Shown here: positions 18,175 through 27,422 of the stretch, piece after piece
Layout: every line of letters begins with the position of its first letter
Numbering within the stretch: position 1 is the first letter of the stretch
Assembly: GCA_031549265.1 (NCBI GenBank)
Contig: JAVBQB010000003.1
Coordinates: forward strand, 25,724 to 89,723
Direction of reading: 5' to 3'
From: JAVBQB01 sp031549265
GTDB lineage: Bacteria; Bacillota; Clostridia; Oscillospirales; JAVBQB01
Length of the DNA: 64,000 nucleotides
The notes under the pieces: model-generated
Databases searched by the model: none
Told to the model about the DNA's origin: nothing
Seen by the model: the letters and a program-made list of their open reading frames with translations, nothing else
Program-made: the position numbers and the translations under genes

Positions 18175-18426
18175 TAAATACACCTCTATGCCCGCGTTTA
18201 CAACACTGCAGATATACATTGTATTATACATGATCCGCTTTTGCTTTGCAATATAGTTAGGTTTACTTCAACCAGAGCCACCCACAAGGGGTTCACCTGC
18301 CGTATTTGTTGTCGCGTCATGACAATTGACTATATTGACATTTATTCGTTATGATATTATAATTCAGCCATCCTTGCAGTAAAAATTTTACCAAAATCAA
18401 CCGCGCTTGCTGAGGAGCGATTACAT

Positions 18427-19980
18427 ATGGAGAATTGGGCGGAACACTTAAAAGGCGTTGAGAAAGCGGTCGGGCTACCCTTTGAGAGTATACTTGACAA
18501 CGTGCTTCTCACCTGCCCCGCGTGCTATTTGATACTGAACGGCGATACCGTGGTCTTTCACACGTCTTATGTGGAGGATCTGATCGGGCTGACAGCCGGT
18601 ATGGATATCAAGGACATTTTTATCGACAAAAACCAATACCTGTCGCATCCTCCCGCGGATAATCCGAGGGATTACAAAAACTGGTTCTGCGCCTCGATCA
18701 AAACCACCTACGGCGACGTCAAGGAGGTGCATGTCGGCAGATACGCGCTCAAATCCGGCGTCCCCGGCCTTTCGCAGGTTTGGATCAAAGACGTGTCGGA
18801 CATGATTCAGGCCGAGTCGGCGCTCTGCGCTTCCCGCGATATCGCCTTTGAGGCGCAGCTGCACCAGAACCATTACCTGCGCGAAAACAGGCGTAATCTC
18901 TCGATCGCATACAGCAATATTCTCGGGCTGACCCAACTTATCCGGTCGACGTTTCTGACCGACCAGCAGCTTGAGTATATCAAGGAAATCGAAAACCTTT
19001 CCACCGGGGCGCTCTCCGCGCTGGACGACGGCTCGTCCACCGACCTCGATAGCCAGTTTGCTTTCCCGAGGGAAGAATTCGACCTGAACGTCATGATCGA
19101 AAAAGTAATTTCCGAGGTGCACAGCCGGCTGAAAAAGCGCGGGCTGGCGTTCGAGCTCATCTGCGAGAGCGGTTTGCCGTCCAAGGTCGTCAGCAACGAG
19201 AGCATGCTTTCCCAGGTGCTGATCCGCGTATTGCGCAACGCCATCGGCTTCACCAGCAAGGGCAAGGTGACGCTCAGCGTTTCGCTGCATGACAGGCTGG
19301 ACGACGTACTGACCATCCTTTTCACCGTCGCGGACACCGGAACCGGCATGTCCGGCGAGACCGTTTCGGCCCTGTTTTCAAAGGCGGCCGATTCCGACGC
19401 CGATCCTTCGAAAACCAAAACCTCGGCTGTCGGCATCAACATCTGCAAGACCCTGGTCAACCTGCTCGGCGGACGGATGTGGTGCAAGAGCGAGCCCGGC
19501 ACCGGAACCACGATGTACATCACGGCGCAGGTCAAGACTTCCGACCCGGCGGATGCTTTGCCCCCGCCCGCGGACGAAGATCCGGTCGGTTCCGACAGGC
19601 CGAACTCCGATATCAAAATTCTGATAATCGACGACAATCTGGTTACGCTCACCGTCGCCTATGAGGTTTTGCAGCGGCGCGGATTTCACGTCGTCACCGC
19701 TCCGAACGCGCTGGAGGCCATCGACATGCTGAGGGAAACCCGGGACTTCAACGCCATTCTGATGGATCTTTACATGCCGGATATGGACGGAATAACCGCC
19801 ACCAAGATTATCCGCGAGATGAACCATTATACAAGAATCCCGATTATCGCGCTCTCGTCGTCCACCCTGCCGGATGACAAGGAGCTCTGCCTTCAGATGG
19901 GGCTTGACGACTACCTGACAAAGCCGATAGATGTGGACACAACTGTCAGGACTATTGTCAAATGGGTAAACTGGAGGTAG
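18427..19980 (+). CDS. Kinase-like protein lacking the phospho-histidine, with C-terminal receiver
   Basis: 517 residues, soluble. Residues 1-125 look PAS-like. Residues 145-205 align with the helical HisKA domain (SNILGLTQLI, LTDQQLEYIKEIE), but the H-box is RRNLSIAY: by spacing from ILG the acceptor His is Arg156 and the following Glu is Asn. The ATPase domain (210-370) keeps the N-box Asn271 and G1 DTGTG (303-307) but has a weakened G2 (VGINI). The receiver (395-515) is intact, with Asp447 in ILMDLYMP and Lys in LTKPID. It probably cannot autophosphorylate and may act as a phospho-receiving or ATP-sensing regulator. It is followed 9 nt later by cheR, whose ribosome site overlaps this stop codon. 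Confidence 0.87.
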   Translation: MENWAEHLKGVEKAVGLPFESILDNVLLTCPACYLILNGDTVVFHTSYVEDLIGLTAGMDIKDIFIDKNQYLSHPPADNPRDYKNWFCASIKTTYGDVKEVHVGRYALKSGVPGLSQVWIKDVSDMIQAESALCASRDIAFEAQLHQNHYLRENRRNLSIAYSNILGLTQLIRSTFLTDQQLEYIKEIENLSTGALSALDDGSSTDLDSQFAFPREEFDLNVMIEKVISEVHSRLKKRGLAFELICESGLPSKVVSNESMLSQVLIRVLRNAIGFTSKGKVTLSVSLHDRLDDVLTILFTVADTGTGMSGETVSALFSKAADSDADPSKTKTSAVGINICKTLVNLLGGRMWCKSEPGTGTTMYITAQVKTSDPADALPPPADEDPVGSDRPNSDIKILIIDDNLVTLTVAYEVLQRRGFHVVTAPNALEAIDMLRETRDFNAILMDLYMPDMDGITATKIIREMNHYTRIPIIALSSSTLPDDKELCLQMGLDDYLTKPIDVDTTVRTIVKWVNWR

Positions 19981-19989
19981 TCCTGACAA

Positions 19990-20805
19990 GTGGAAAAAAT
20001 CAGTAACGCGGAGTTTATGCGGCTTGTCAGATTTATGCGGGACGGTTATGGCATCAATCTGGAACAGCAGTATACTCTTGTTGAGACCCGGATCGGCCAG
20101 CTCGCCAGAATCAAGGGTTTTTCCACTTTTAACCAGTATCTGGATTATGTCGAGAGCGACAGGAGCGGCGGCAACGTTCAGACCCTCATTACGAGACTCA
20201 CCACCAACTACACCTATTTCATGCGCGAATCCGAGCATTATGAATACCTGAAATCGGCTGTTCTGCCCGAGCTGAGGAACAGTCTTGTTTTGCGTGACCT
20301 CAGAATATGGAGCGCGGGCTGCTCCAGCGGCGAAGAGGCCTATACAATGGCAATGGAGCTGGACGAGTTCTTCGGCCCGCAGAAAAAGGACTGGGACACG
20401 ACGATTCTCGCGACCGACATCTCGCCCGTGGTTCTGATGCAGGCGCGCGAGGGAATCTATCCCGCTGAGCGCCTTTCCAGACTGCCGGACGATATGAAGT
20501 CCAAATATTTTGACCAGCTCGACCGCGGGCACTATAAGATACGGGACTTTATCCAGCGCGAGGTGATTTTCAACACGTTTAACCTGATGGAAAAAAAGTT
20601 TCCCTTCAAGAAAAAGTTCCATATAATTTTTTGCAGAAACGTAATGATATACTTTGAGACAAAAGTTTGCAACGAGCTGATCAACCGCTTTTACGACCAC
20701 CTGGAAAACGGCGGCCATCTCATAGTCGGCACTTCGGAAACGGTTGACCGGAGAGCGACCCGCTTCAAATTCGTTAAGCCGTCCATCTACCGGAAATCCG
20801 ATTAG
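19990..20805 (+). CDS. cheR: CheR-type chemoreceptor methyltransferase
   Basis: 271 residues. It transfers methyl groups from S-adenosylmethionine to glutamates of chemoreceptors. The N-terminal helical domain (about 1-75, with TTNYTYFMRE) is followed by the SAM-binding domain: LRIWSAGCSSGEEAYTMAM (motif I), ILATDISPVVLMQAREGIYP, and IIFCRNVMIYFE (motif IV region). The length is standard for CheR. The GTG start at 19990 follows GGAGG, which overlaps the upstream stop codon. Its placement between a kinase-like protein and a chemoreceptor suggests a dedicated adaptation module. Confidence 0.92.
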   Translation: MEKISNAEFMRLVRFMRDGYGINLEQQYTLVETRIGQLARIKGFSTFNQYLDYVESDRSGGNVQTLITRLTTNYTYFMRESEHYEYLKSAVLPELRNSLVLRDLRIWSAGCSSGEEAYTMAMELDEFFGPQKKDWDTTILATDISPVVLMQAREGIYPAERLSRLPDDMKSKYFDQLDRGHYKIRDFIQREVIFNTFNLMEKKFPFKKKFHIIFCRNVMIYFETKVCNELINRFYDHLENGGHLIVGTSETVDRRATRFKFVKPSIYRKSD

Positions 20806-20880
20806 CGCTGTGCTGCCGCCGCATTGCGCGCTACCCGGTTACAGGCGTACCTCGTTTATTATTATGTTGGGGAGAGCTAT

Positions 20881-23019
20881 ATGAGAAACTTGAAAATCGG
20901 CGCTAAGATCATCCTCGGTTTTTCAATCGTCGTGCTGCTTATGATGATTATCACGGTTACCGTTTTGGTTACGGGACTTGCGACCCAGAGCTCGGTGCAC
21001 TCTATTAACCTCAAAAACGAGTTCCAGACGTATGCCAACGACCTGAAGTCCGATTTTTACGAATCGCGCATTTATTCGAATATTCTCTACAACATATACA
21101 AAGAGGACGCTTACGCCTCGTTCCTGGAAAAGACAAAATCCGCAGACGCTCATATTGACAGACTGCTCGATCTCGCCGCCGCCAACGAAGACGAGCTCGG
21201 CGCGTTCACTCCGGGCATCAGCGAATTTAACACCAAGTTCGACACCTGGAAAGGCATGGTTGAGAACATCCACAGCAGCTATGTCCGGCAGGAAGGCTTG
21301 AAAACCAAGGCCACAAGCCTCGCCGACGTCATTCTCGAATCCATTTCACAGGTCGTCACCAACCAGGCCGCGTCCGGCGCTTCGGGTTCGACTGTCGCGC
21401 GGGCAGCGGGCACGGTCGTCGTCATCCGCTCGCTGGAGTCCGATGTTTCGCACATCTTTGACACCCGCGACATTTCCGACGCTTCGGCCAAGCTTGAAAC
21501 GCTCACGGCGCTGATTGCCCAGATAGACAAATCCGCAAATGCCGCCGCCAACCCCGAGCGTTACCATCAGCTTTCGGCTGACATGTCCGCGTATTACGAC
21601 GAGGTATCCGCCTTTGTCAGCGAAGTGGATGCCAACAAAAAGCTGATTTCCGAGACGACGGCGCTTGGCTTGCAGTCCCTTGAAATTATAGTAGGCGGCA
21701 TCTCGGCGGCGGCCGACCAGTTCGCTGAGACGGTTCGGGCGACCGCCGGAACCGCGCAGTTCTCCATCGTCCTTGTCGTCATTGTCGCCATTATCTCGCT
21801 GCTGCTGTCGGTCATTCTCGCGCTCATCATCGTGAGGGCGATTACCGCTCCGATTGAGTTGGTGCGCAAAACGCTGGTCACCATCGTCGACACCGGCAGC
21901 ACCAAAATTGATCCCGCGGCCGCGGCTGAGATCAGCAGGGTCGCCAAAAACCGCGACGAGGCAGGGCAGTGCTCGCACGCGCTCGAAAACCTCGTTTTGT
22001 ATCTCCAGTCAGTCAGCGGCAACCTGACTCGGATCTCCAAGGGCGACCTGACCATGGATATTAAGCTCCAGTCAAGTGACGACGAGATGGGCGCTGCCAT
22101 GAAGCAGATGGTCGAATCTCTCAGCCAGACTTTCGGTCACATCAACCAGATTTCCGTAGAAGTCGCCGATAACGCCAGCAGCGTGTCCGAATCGTCGTTC
22201 AGCCTGGCGCAGGGCGCTACCGAGCAGACATCCGCCGTCGCAGCGCTGAGTAATTCCATAACTCAGGTCGCGGGAAAGACCGACGAAAACGCCGAAATGG
22301 CAGTGAGCGCCGCCAAGCTGGGCGATACGATCAAGCACAGCGCCGAAATCGGAACCGCTCAGATGGAACAGATGATGGACGCCGTCGCGCAGATCAACGA
22401 GGCCAGCGCGTCGATTAACAGAGTCATCAAGGTCATCGACGACATAGCGTTCCAGACCAACATTCTGGCGCTGAACGCCGCCGTCGAGGCCGCGCGCGCC
22501 GGTCAGCACGGCAAGGGCTTCGCTGTCGTCGCCGAGGAGGTGCGCAGCCTGGCCGCCAAGAGCGCCGCCGCCGCCAAGGACACGAGCAGCCTCATTGAGA
22601 ACTCCATTGCCAAAGCCGAGCTCGGCGCGAGGATCGCTCAGGAGACGTCCAGCTCCCTTTCCGAAATCGTTTCCGGCATAAACGAAAGCAGCCAGCTCGT
22701 AAACATCATCGCTACGTCGTCAAAGGAACAGACTGACGCCATCAACGAGATCAACCGTGGCATCCAGCAGGTCGGCCAGGTGGTGCACCTCATCAGCGAG
22801 GGCGCGGAGCTTTCGTCCAGCGCGTCGTCAATCATGAAAAGCCAGTCCGACACACTGCACAGCTACGTGTCGAGCTACAGGATCAAGGACGGCATCCAGA
22901 GCGTCCCGCGCCGTCCGGCATCAGACGACTCTGGCCGCGAACAGCCAAAGTTCGCGCTGCCCCCTCAGAGCGGCGATCACAGCCACGACTTCGACGACGG
23001 CTCATTTGGCAAGTATTGA
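20881..23019 (+). CDS. Methyl-accepting chemotaxis protein
   Basis: 712 residues. TM1 (about 10-32), an extracellular all-helical ligand-binding region of the four-helix-bundle type (about 35-295), TM2 (about 300-325), HAMP, and a cytoplasmic signalling domain with the highly conserved tip (IDDIAFQTNILALNAAVEAA then RAGQHGKGFAVVAEEVRSLA). GGGGAGAG precedes the ATG at 20881; the frame is open 57 bases further upstream without a ribosome site. It follows cheR by 75 nt and converges with a second chemoreceptor gene. The ligand is unknown. Confidence 0.93.
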   Translation: MRNLKIGAKIILGFSIVVLLMMIITVTVLVTGLATQSSVHSINLKNEFQTYANDLKSDFYESRIYSNILYNIYKEDAYASFLEKTKSADAHIDRLLDLAAANEDELGAFTPGISEFNTKFDTWKGMVENIHSSYVRQEGLKTKATSLADVILESISQVVTNQAASGASGSTVARAAGTVVVIRSLESDVSHIFDTRDISDASAKLETLTALIAQIDKSANAAANPERYHQLSADMSAYYDEVSAFVSEVDANKKLISETTALGLQSLEIIVGGISAAADQFAETVRATAGTAQFSIVLVVIVAIISLLLSVILALIIVRAITAPIELVRKTLVTIVDTGSTKIDPAAAAEISRVAKNRDEAGQCSHALENLVLYLQSVSGNLTRISKGDLTMDIKLQSSDDEMGAAMKQMVESLSQTFGHINQISVEVADNASSVSESSFSLAQGATEQTSAVAALSNSITQVAGKTDENAEMAVSAAKLGDTIKHSAEIGTAQMEQMMDAVAQINEASASINRVIKVIDDIAFQTNILALNAAVEAARAGQHGKGFAVVAEEVRSLAAKSAAAAKDTSSLIENSIAKAELGARIAQETSSSLSEIVSGINESSQLVNIIATSSKEQTDAINEINRGIQQVGQVVHLISEGAELSSSASSIMKSQSDTLHSYVSSYRIKDGIQSVPRRPASDDSGREQPKFALPPQSGDHSHDFDDGSFGKY

Positions 23020-23189
23020 CCTTTCACCGGCTCCAGCCGTCCGGAGACGCGAGCTTAATATCCGATATATGAGAATGTAATTTATCCGCTGTGACTGCCG
23101 ACGAATCCGCGTCTGTCCTCGCGGGCAACGGCGGAATTTGAGCGCCGCGGCAACTGGATATAATTAGATCCCAAACCAATTGAACGAAA

Positions 23190-23225
23190 AGCGAGACGGC
23201 AGTCATTCCGCCGTCTCGCTGATAT
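23190..23225. terminator. Bidirectional terminator between convergent chemoreceptor genes
   Basis: An 11-bp perfect stem AGCGAGACGGC (23190-23200 with 23210-23220), a 9-nt loop, with GATATTTTT after it on the plus strand. Confidence 0.8.
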
Positions 23226-23236
23226 TTTTGCCTAAA

Positions 23237-25393
23237 TCAGTATTTCCCGTATCCGTTTTCGTCATACGGCGCTTCCGCCAGAGTCAGCTGCTGGGTCGGC
23301 GCCGGGCGCTGCGCGTGTGCCGACGGAGCCATCTCGGAACGCGAGTTGAGGTTGCCTTTCAGCTTGAACTGGCCGATGACGTTTGCCAGCAGTACAGCCT
23401 GCGCCGAGAGGTCGCGCGACGCTGACGCGGACTCCTCCGCCGTCGCCGCGTTGGCCTGAACAACGTCCGAAACCTGCTCGATGCCGGACTCGATCTGCCT
23501 GATCGCGCTCGCCTGGCCGGAGCTCAGGTTGGATATTTCCATCACAATCTGGCTGGACTCGTTAATGCCGTCCACGATTTTCTTGAGGCTGGCCGCCGTG
23601 TCTTTGGCGATGCGCGTGCCCAGCTCGGATTTTTCCATCGAGTTGGATATCAGCAGGCCGGTGTCTCTCGCGGCGTCGGCCGACTTGGCCGCAAGGCTGC
23701 GCACCTCCTCGGCGACGACGGCAAAGCCTTTGCCGAATTGCCCCGCACGGCTGGCCTCCACCGCGGCGTTAAGCGCCAGAATATTGGTCTGGAACGCCAG
23801 ATCGTCGATTACTTTGATTACTTTGCTGATCGACGCGCTGGCCTCGTTGATCTCCAGCACGGATTTCATCATGTCGTCCATATGGCGGGAGCCCGTTTCG
23901 GCAATGGCCATGATTGACTGCGCGAGAGAGCTTGCCTTATTCGCCATTTCGGCGTTCTGCGCGGTGTGCGACGAGACTTCGCCGATGTTGGACGACAGCT
24001 CCTCGACAGCGGCCGCCTGGCTGGTCGCGCCCTCGGCCAGATGCTGGCTGTCCTGCGCCACCTGCTCCGATCCGCCGGAAACCATGCGGCTTGCCTGATT
24101 GATCTCAGCGAAAACTTCGTTCAATTTGTCCACCAGAGTGACCAGGCTGTGTCCGACGACGTCCTTCTCCGACAGCGGCACCGGGTTAACCGAGAGGTCG
24201 CGGCTGGCGATGGAATTGAGTATCGCGGCCTGATTGGACATCGTGCCGACAACCTCGCCCATCGTGACGGCCAGCTCGCCGATCTCGTCCTTTGTATCAA
24301 TGTTCACCGCAATATCGAGATCGCCAACAGCCAGCTTTTTGGCCGCCTGCGCCATCTGCCCCAGCGGCTTCGAAATGCCTCTCGATACGATTATCGCGAA
24401 TATCACGCCAATGGCTATCGCCGCGATCGCGATGATCAGTATAATAATAAACGACACCGTCGACGACTGCTTTGCTGTGTCGATTGACTTGAACGCGGCG
24501 TTGTCAAGCTGCTCCAGAAGGCCGGTCAGCACCGACATGAGTTTGGTTCTGGCGCTGTCCGCCGACGCGGTATCGGCATGGATCTGCTGGATCAGCGCGT
24601 AGAAGGTATCCATATTTTGCAGGTAAGCGAGCAAATCTCCGTGCGCTTCGGTCAGCATATCGCGGGTGCTGCCGGCCGATTCCTCAATCCGCTCGGAAAC
24701 GCGCTTTTCAAATTCGATCCATTTCTCGCGGATTTCGCCAACGCCAGTGACGTCGCCCTTGTTAAGCAGCGGAACAACCTGCCTGCGCAGGCTGGACAGC
24801 TCCATCTCAAGATCAGCAGCGGCAGCGGTCGCGATTCCGATACGTATAGCCTCTCCGACAGAGCCTCCGCTCACTTCCCCACCGGCGAGGGCTTCAAGCC
24901 GCTTTGCCTCTACTCCGTACATTTCGTGGAACGAGTCCGTCATTTTCGCGCCCTTAGCGGCGTTGTCGGCGTATATCGCAGTTTGCTGCTCGCGGCCGGA
25001 CTGAACGCTGTCAATCGCGGAATCATATGTATCGAGCGCGGATTGGATTTCACTGATTTCGTCCGAGTACTCCTTGAGGATGGAATTTTCGTTCACCAGC
25101 CTGCTCAGCGCGCTTGCCTCGGCTTTCGCCTTGTCGATCTCACCGGCAAACTCCGTGTACATCTGATCGCTCTCGACATTGGAAAGTACCGACGCGGCTG
25201 CCCGCGCGTTATTAAAGTTGTCGAGCATAGTGTTTGACTGGACATTGAATTTGACGACGGCTTCGATGTCGTTTACGTTGCCGATATTGCCGAGGCTGGA
25301 TACCGCCACCACGACGGTGACAATAAGCAGAGCCAGGATGACAATGGCGAATCCCAAAAAGATCTTTGTCCTCACCCGCAAGTTTTTTAACAA
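23237..25393 (-). CDS. Methyl-accepting chemotaxis protein
   Basis: 718 residues. TM1 (about 10-30), a helical extracellular sensor region (about 35-310), TM2 (about 315-340), HAMP (about 340-395), and a signalling domain with the conserved tip (LAFQTNILALNAAVEASR followed by AGQFGKGFAVVAEEVRSLA). It shares the short C-terminal tail ending GKY with the neighbouring receptor, so the two are paralogs with different sensor parts. The best start is a TTG at 25393 preceded by GGGGGG. It converges with the cheR-linked receptor. Confidence 0.92.
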   Translation of the reverse strand: MLKNLRVRTKIFLGFAIVILALLIVTVVVAVSSLGNIGNVNDIEAVVKFNVQSNTMLDNFNNARAAASVLSNVESDQMYTEFAGEIDKAKAEASALSRLVNENSILKEYSDEISEIQSALDTYDSAIDSVQSGREQQTAIYADNAAKGAKMTDSFHEMYGVEAKRLEALAGGEVSGGSVGEAIRIGIATAAAADLEMELSSLRRQVVPLLNKGDVTGVGEIREKWIEFEKRVSERIEESAGSTRDMLTEAHGDLLAYLQNMDTFYALIQQIHADTASADSARTKLMSVLTGLLEQLDNAAFKSIDTAKQSSTVSFIIILIIAIAAIAIGVIFAIIVSRGISKPLGQMAQAAKKLAVGDLDIAVNIDTKDEIGELAVTMGEVVGTMSNQAAILNSIASRDLSVNPVPLSEKDVVGHSLVTLVDKLNEVFAEINQASRMVSGGSEQVAQDSQHLAEGATSQAAAVEELSSNIGEVSSHTAQNAEMANKASSLAQSIMAIAETGSRHMDDMMKSVLEINEASASISKVIKVIDDLAFQTNILALNAAVEASRAGQFGKGFAVVAEEVRSLAAKSADAARDTGLLISNSMEKSELGTRIAKDTAASLKKIVDGINESSQIVMEISNLSSGQASAIRQIESGIEQVSDVVQANAATAEESASASRDLSAQAVLLANVIGQFKLKGNLNSRSEMAPSAHAQRPAPTQQLTLAEAPYDENGYGKY

Positions 25394-25565
25394 AACCGTT
25401 CCCCCCGTTTGAATAATTTGAACAAAGCAACCGGTGCTTAAAATTTCATTGCGTATGGTAACAATTTTATATTAAATAAAATGTCGTGTCAACGCCGGAT
25501 GCCATAATTTGGTGAAAAATGTTCGAAAATATGCTCTTTTTGCGAAAGACTGGTGAATTTCGATC

Positions 25566-25594
25566 TTGCGCGCCGGTTTGGAAAGAGATATAAT
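25566..25594 (+). promoter_or_regulatory. Promoter for the zinc-ribbon protein gene
   Basis: TTGCGC (25566-25571), 17-bp spacer, perfect TATAAT (25589-25594). It leaves a leader of about 108 nt before the ATG at 25709. The 315-base gap between the divergent chemoreceptor and this gene holds nothing else I can name. Confidence 0.65.
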
Positions 25595-25708
25595 CCGTAT
25601 AGGCAGACAAGACGCTTGCCAGGCGCATTCCTTTGCGCCGCAATACATAAAGCGGGCGTGACCCGGTCGGAAAGCCGGCGCGCTATTAATCCAGCTGCGG
25701 AGGTATAC

Positions 25709-26182
25709 ATGGCGAACAACTTTATGAACAGCATCAACGGCTTTATGAACGACGTCAAGGGCTTCATCAAAAACGACCCCTATGACAGCGATATCAGGCA
25801 GATCGAATCGGAACTGGCCGGTCTGAAAGCGCAGGAAAGGGAGATATTTACGGAGATCGGCAGACTCGCGGTTGAAAAATACGGGCGGGATCAGTTCGGC
25901 GAGCACTCCGACAATCTTCAAATCACGCAGGATAACATAACCGCCGCCGAGGCAAAACTCCAGGCCGCGATCGCCGCCAAGGCGGAAGCCGAACGCGCCG
26001 CCGCCGAGGCCGCTCAAACGCCTGTCTGCCCGTCCTGCGGTTACCGCAACGCTCCGAACGCCGCTTTCTGCACCGAGTGCGGCGCCGGACTCGCCGCCCC
26101 CGCGAAAATCTTTTGCGTCGAATGCGGTACCGAAGCAAACCCAGGCGCGCGCTTCTGCGGCAAGTGCGGAAGTAAACTTTAA
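25709..26182 (+). CDS. Coiled-coil protein with two C-terminal zinc ribbons
   Basis: 157 residues. The N-terminal half is helical and probably coiled-coil (SELAGLKAQEREIFTEIGRL ... AAEAKLQAAIAAKAEAERAA). The C-terminus has two four-cysteine zinc ribbons (CPSCGYRNAPNAAFCTECG and CVECGTEANPGARFCGKCG). Such zinc-ribbon proteins often mediate protein contacts; no specific function can be assigned. GCGGAGG lies 7 nt before the ATG. It has its own promoter and is followed by a hairpin shared with the convergent unknown gene. Confidence 0.85.
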   Translation: MANNFMNSINGFMNDVKGFIKNDPYDSDIRQIESELAGLKAQEREIFTEIGRLAVEKYGRDQFGEHSDNLQITQDNITAAEAKLQAAIAAKAEAERAAAEAAQTPVCPSCGYRNAPNAAFCTECGAGLAAPAKIFCVECGTEANPGARFCGKCGSKL

Positions 26183-26334
26183 GGCTAATTCAAGTCGTTT
26201 TTTGCGATTTGTAAGAACGTTGGCGCGTTATTTGTATCGTGGACTCTCAATACGAGATAGCCGCCGTTTTGAGGCGGGATTTTCGCGAGCCTCGTGACTC
26301 CCATGCCCCCGGCTGCGCAACCGATGACAAAGTT

Positions 26335-26371
26335 AAGGCTGGCGTGCGGATAACTACCGTACGTCAGCCTT
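26335..26371. terminator. Putative bidirectional terminator hairpin
   Basis: AAGGCTG-CGT-CGG pairs imperfectly with CCG-ACG-CAGCCTT across 26335-26371, between convergent genes. No long T-tract follows, so this is a moderate call. Confidence 0.45.
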
Positions 26372-26377
26372 GATTGT

Positions 26378-26941
26378 TCAGTTCTGCTCCCGCAGCGGGG
26401 TCAGTCTGCCTTGCCTGACCGCGTCCGCGAACGTTATGGTTCCTCCCGCGATGTCATGGAGCACCGGCGAATACTGCTCGATCTGCGAAAGGATGACATC
26501 GACAGTCAAATCCAGCCGCACGAGGCTGTCGACGATGTTCTCCTTCTCGAAAATCAGCATTGTATACCGGCAGTACATCAGCCGCTCGTCCGGGTAATAT
26601 CCGTGGCAGCCCAGCACCGAGAACATGTTGACGCTTTCAAACGCGCCGGCAAGCTGGAGCATGTCCGCAGGATCGGCGTCCAGGCGCGATGTAGTCATTA
26701 TCTGGAGCAGGTGGTTGACCCGCTCACCGTCGTCATCCGGGCTGAGGAAGCTGATCTGTATAGCGTGCTTACGGCCGCCGTCGTCCGTATGAAATATGCA
26801 GCACGAGTCAAACGGAGCCGCGCCGCTCTCGCTGTCTAAAAACGCCGCTTCCAGCCGTTTTTTGATCCCGTTCGTGAAGTCCAGGAGGTATTTGCGCTCA
26901 AATGCCGACACCAAATCACCCGCAATCAAGTAAGAAATCAA
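26378..26941 (-). CDS. Unknown protein, possibly YbjN-like fold
   Basis: 187 residues, soluble, without signal peptide or membrane segments. The middle (QISFLSPDDDGERVNHLLQI, MLQLAGAFESVNMFSVLGCH, YCRYTMLIFEKENIVD) and the helical end (LDLTVDVILSQIEQYSPVLH) resemble YbjN / type-III-chaperone-like folds, but I am not sure. A TTG at 26941 is used because a strong promoter (26986-27014) places the transcript start about 38 nt before it; a GTG 30 bases further in is possible. Divergent from a small 50-residue gene. Confidence 0.7.
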   Translation of the reverse strand: MISYLIAGDLVSAFERKYLLDFTNGIKKRLEAAFLDSESGAAPFDSCCIFHTDDGGRKHAIQISFLSPDDDGERVNHLLQIMTTSRLDADPADMLQLAGAFESVNMFSVLGCHGYYPDERLMYCRYTMLIFEKENIVDSLVRLDLTVDVILSQIEQYSPVLHDIAGGTITFADAVRQGRLTPLREQN

Positions 26942-26985
26942 GCGGACACCCGGATAATTTTCCCAGATTCGCTCTGATTTTTAAT

Positions 26986-27014
26986 ATCATAACACACGGC
27001 GGCGTCCGCGTCAA
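26986..27014 (-). promoter_or_regulatory. Strong promoter for the YbjN-like gene
   Basis: On the minus strand TTGACG (27009-27014), 17-bp spacer, TATGAT (26986-26991). Confidence 0.75.
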
Positions 27015-27134
27015 TTATGTGTACCTTCGAAACTCGGCCGGAAAAATGACCGTTTTTTTATGTTTTTTGTCCGTATAATAATTCCCGTTAGTCAAAGAAT
27101 AATGCCTGAAAACAAAAAGAAATGGAGCCATGAC

Positions 27135-27287
27135 ATGTCAAAAGACATCGACAAGATCGACAATTCCGACCGCATTGAGCAGCTGACCAACATGACGCTG
27201 AATTACCCTCAGGCCAAAGCCTCACTCTGCCGAATGAAGGAAATGCACAAAAACAGGCAGAACAAAAATACAAAGATTATGCCCTAA
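27135..27287 (+). CDS. Small protein of 50 residues, function unknown
   Basis: Begins MSKDIDKIDNSDRIEQL and is charged and basic at its end (KEMHKNRQNKN). A TATAAT (27074-27079) lies about 55 nt upstream and GGAGCC lies 8 nt before the ATG at 27135. The frame is open further upstream, but through the promoter. I do not recognise a family. An inverted repeat directly follows the stop codon, which supports a short independent transcript. Confidence 0.55.
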   Translation: MSKDIDKIDNSDRIEQLTNMTLNYPQAKASLCRMKEMHKNRQNKNTKIMP

Positions 27288-27295
27288 CGGCCGCC

Positions 27296-27329
27296 GCGCC
27301 CTGTCCGCACTCACCGGACGGGGCGCGGT
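27296..27329 (+). terminator. G+C-rich hairpin after the small gene
   Basis: CGCGCCCTGTCCG pairs with CGGACGGGGCGCG with one mismatch and a 6-nt loop. There is no T-run after it, so it may be a weak terminator. Confidence 0.5.
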
Positions 27330-27364
27330 TGCGTTTGCGGGGAAACGGAGAGTTTGCTTTGCGG

Positions 27365-27394
27365 TTGACAGTATGCTATTATTGGGGTTATGGT
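27365..27394 (+). promoter_or_regulatory. Promoter for the AT-rich unknown gene
   Basis: Perfect TTGACA (27365-27370), 18-bp spacer, TATGGT (27389-27394). It overlaps the ATG at 27390, which argues against that ATG being the translation start. Confidence 0.55.
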
Positions 27395-27422
27395 ATTTGT
27401 ACGCAGGAGAGGAGGAGTTAGT

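Noticed and set aside
19378..20718. A 446-codon minus-strand open frame
   Set aside because: Antisense to the kinase-like and cheR genes, both of which have clear domain motifs.
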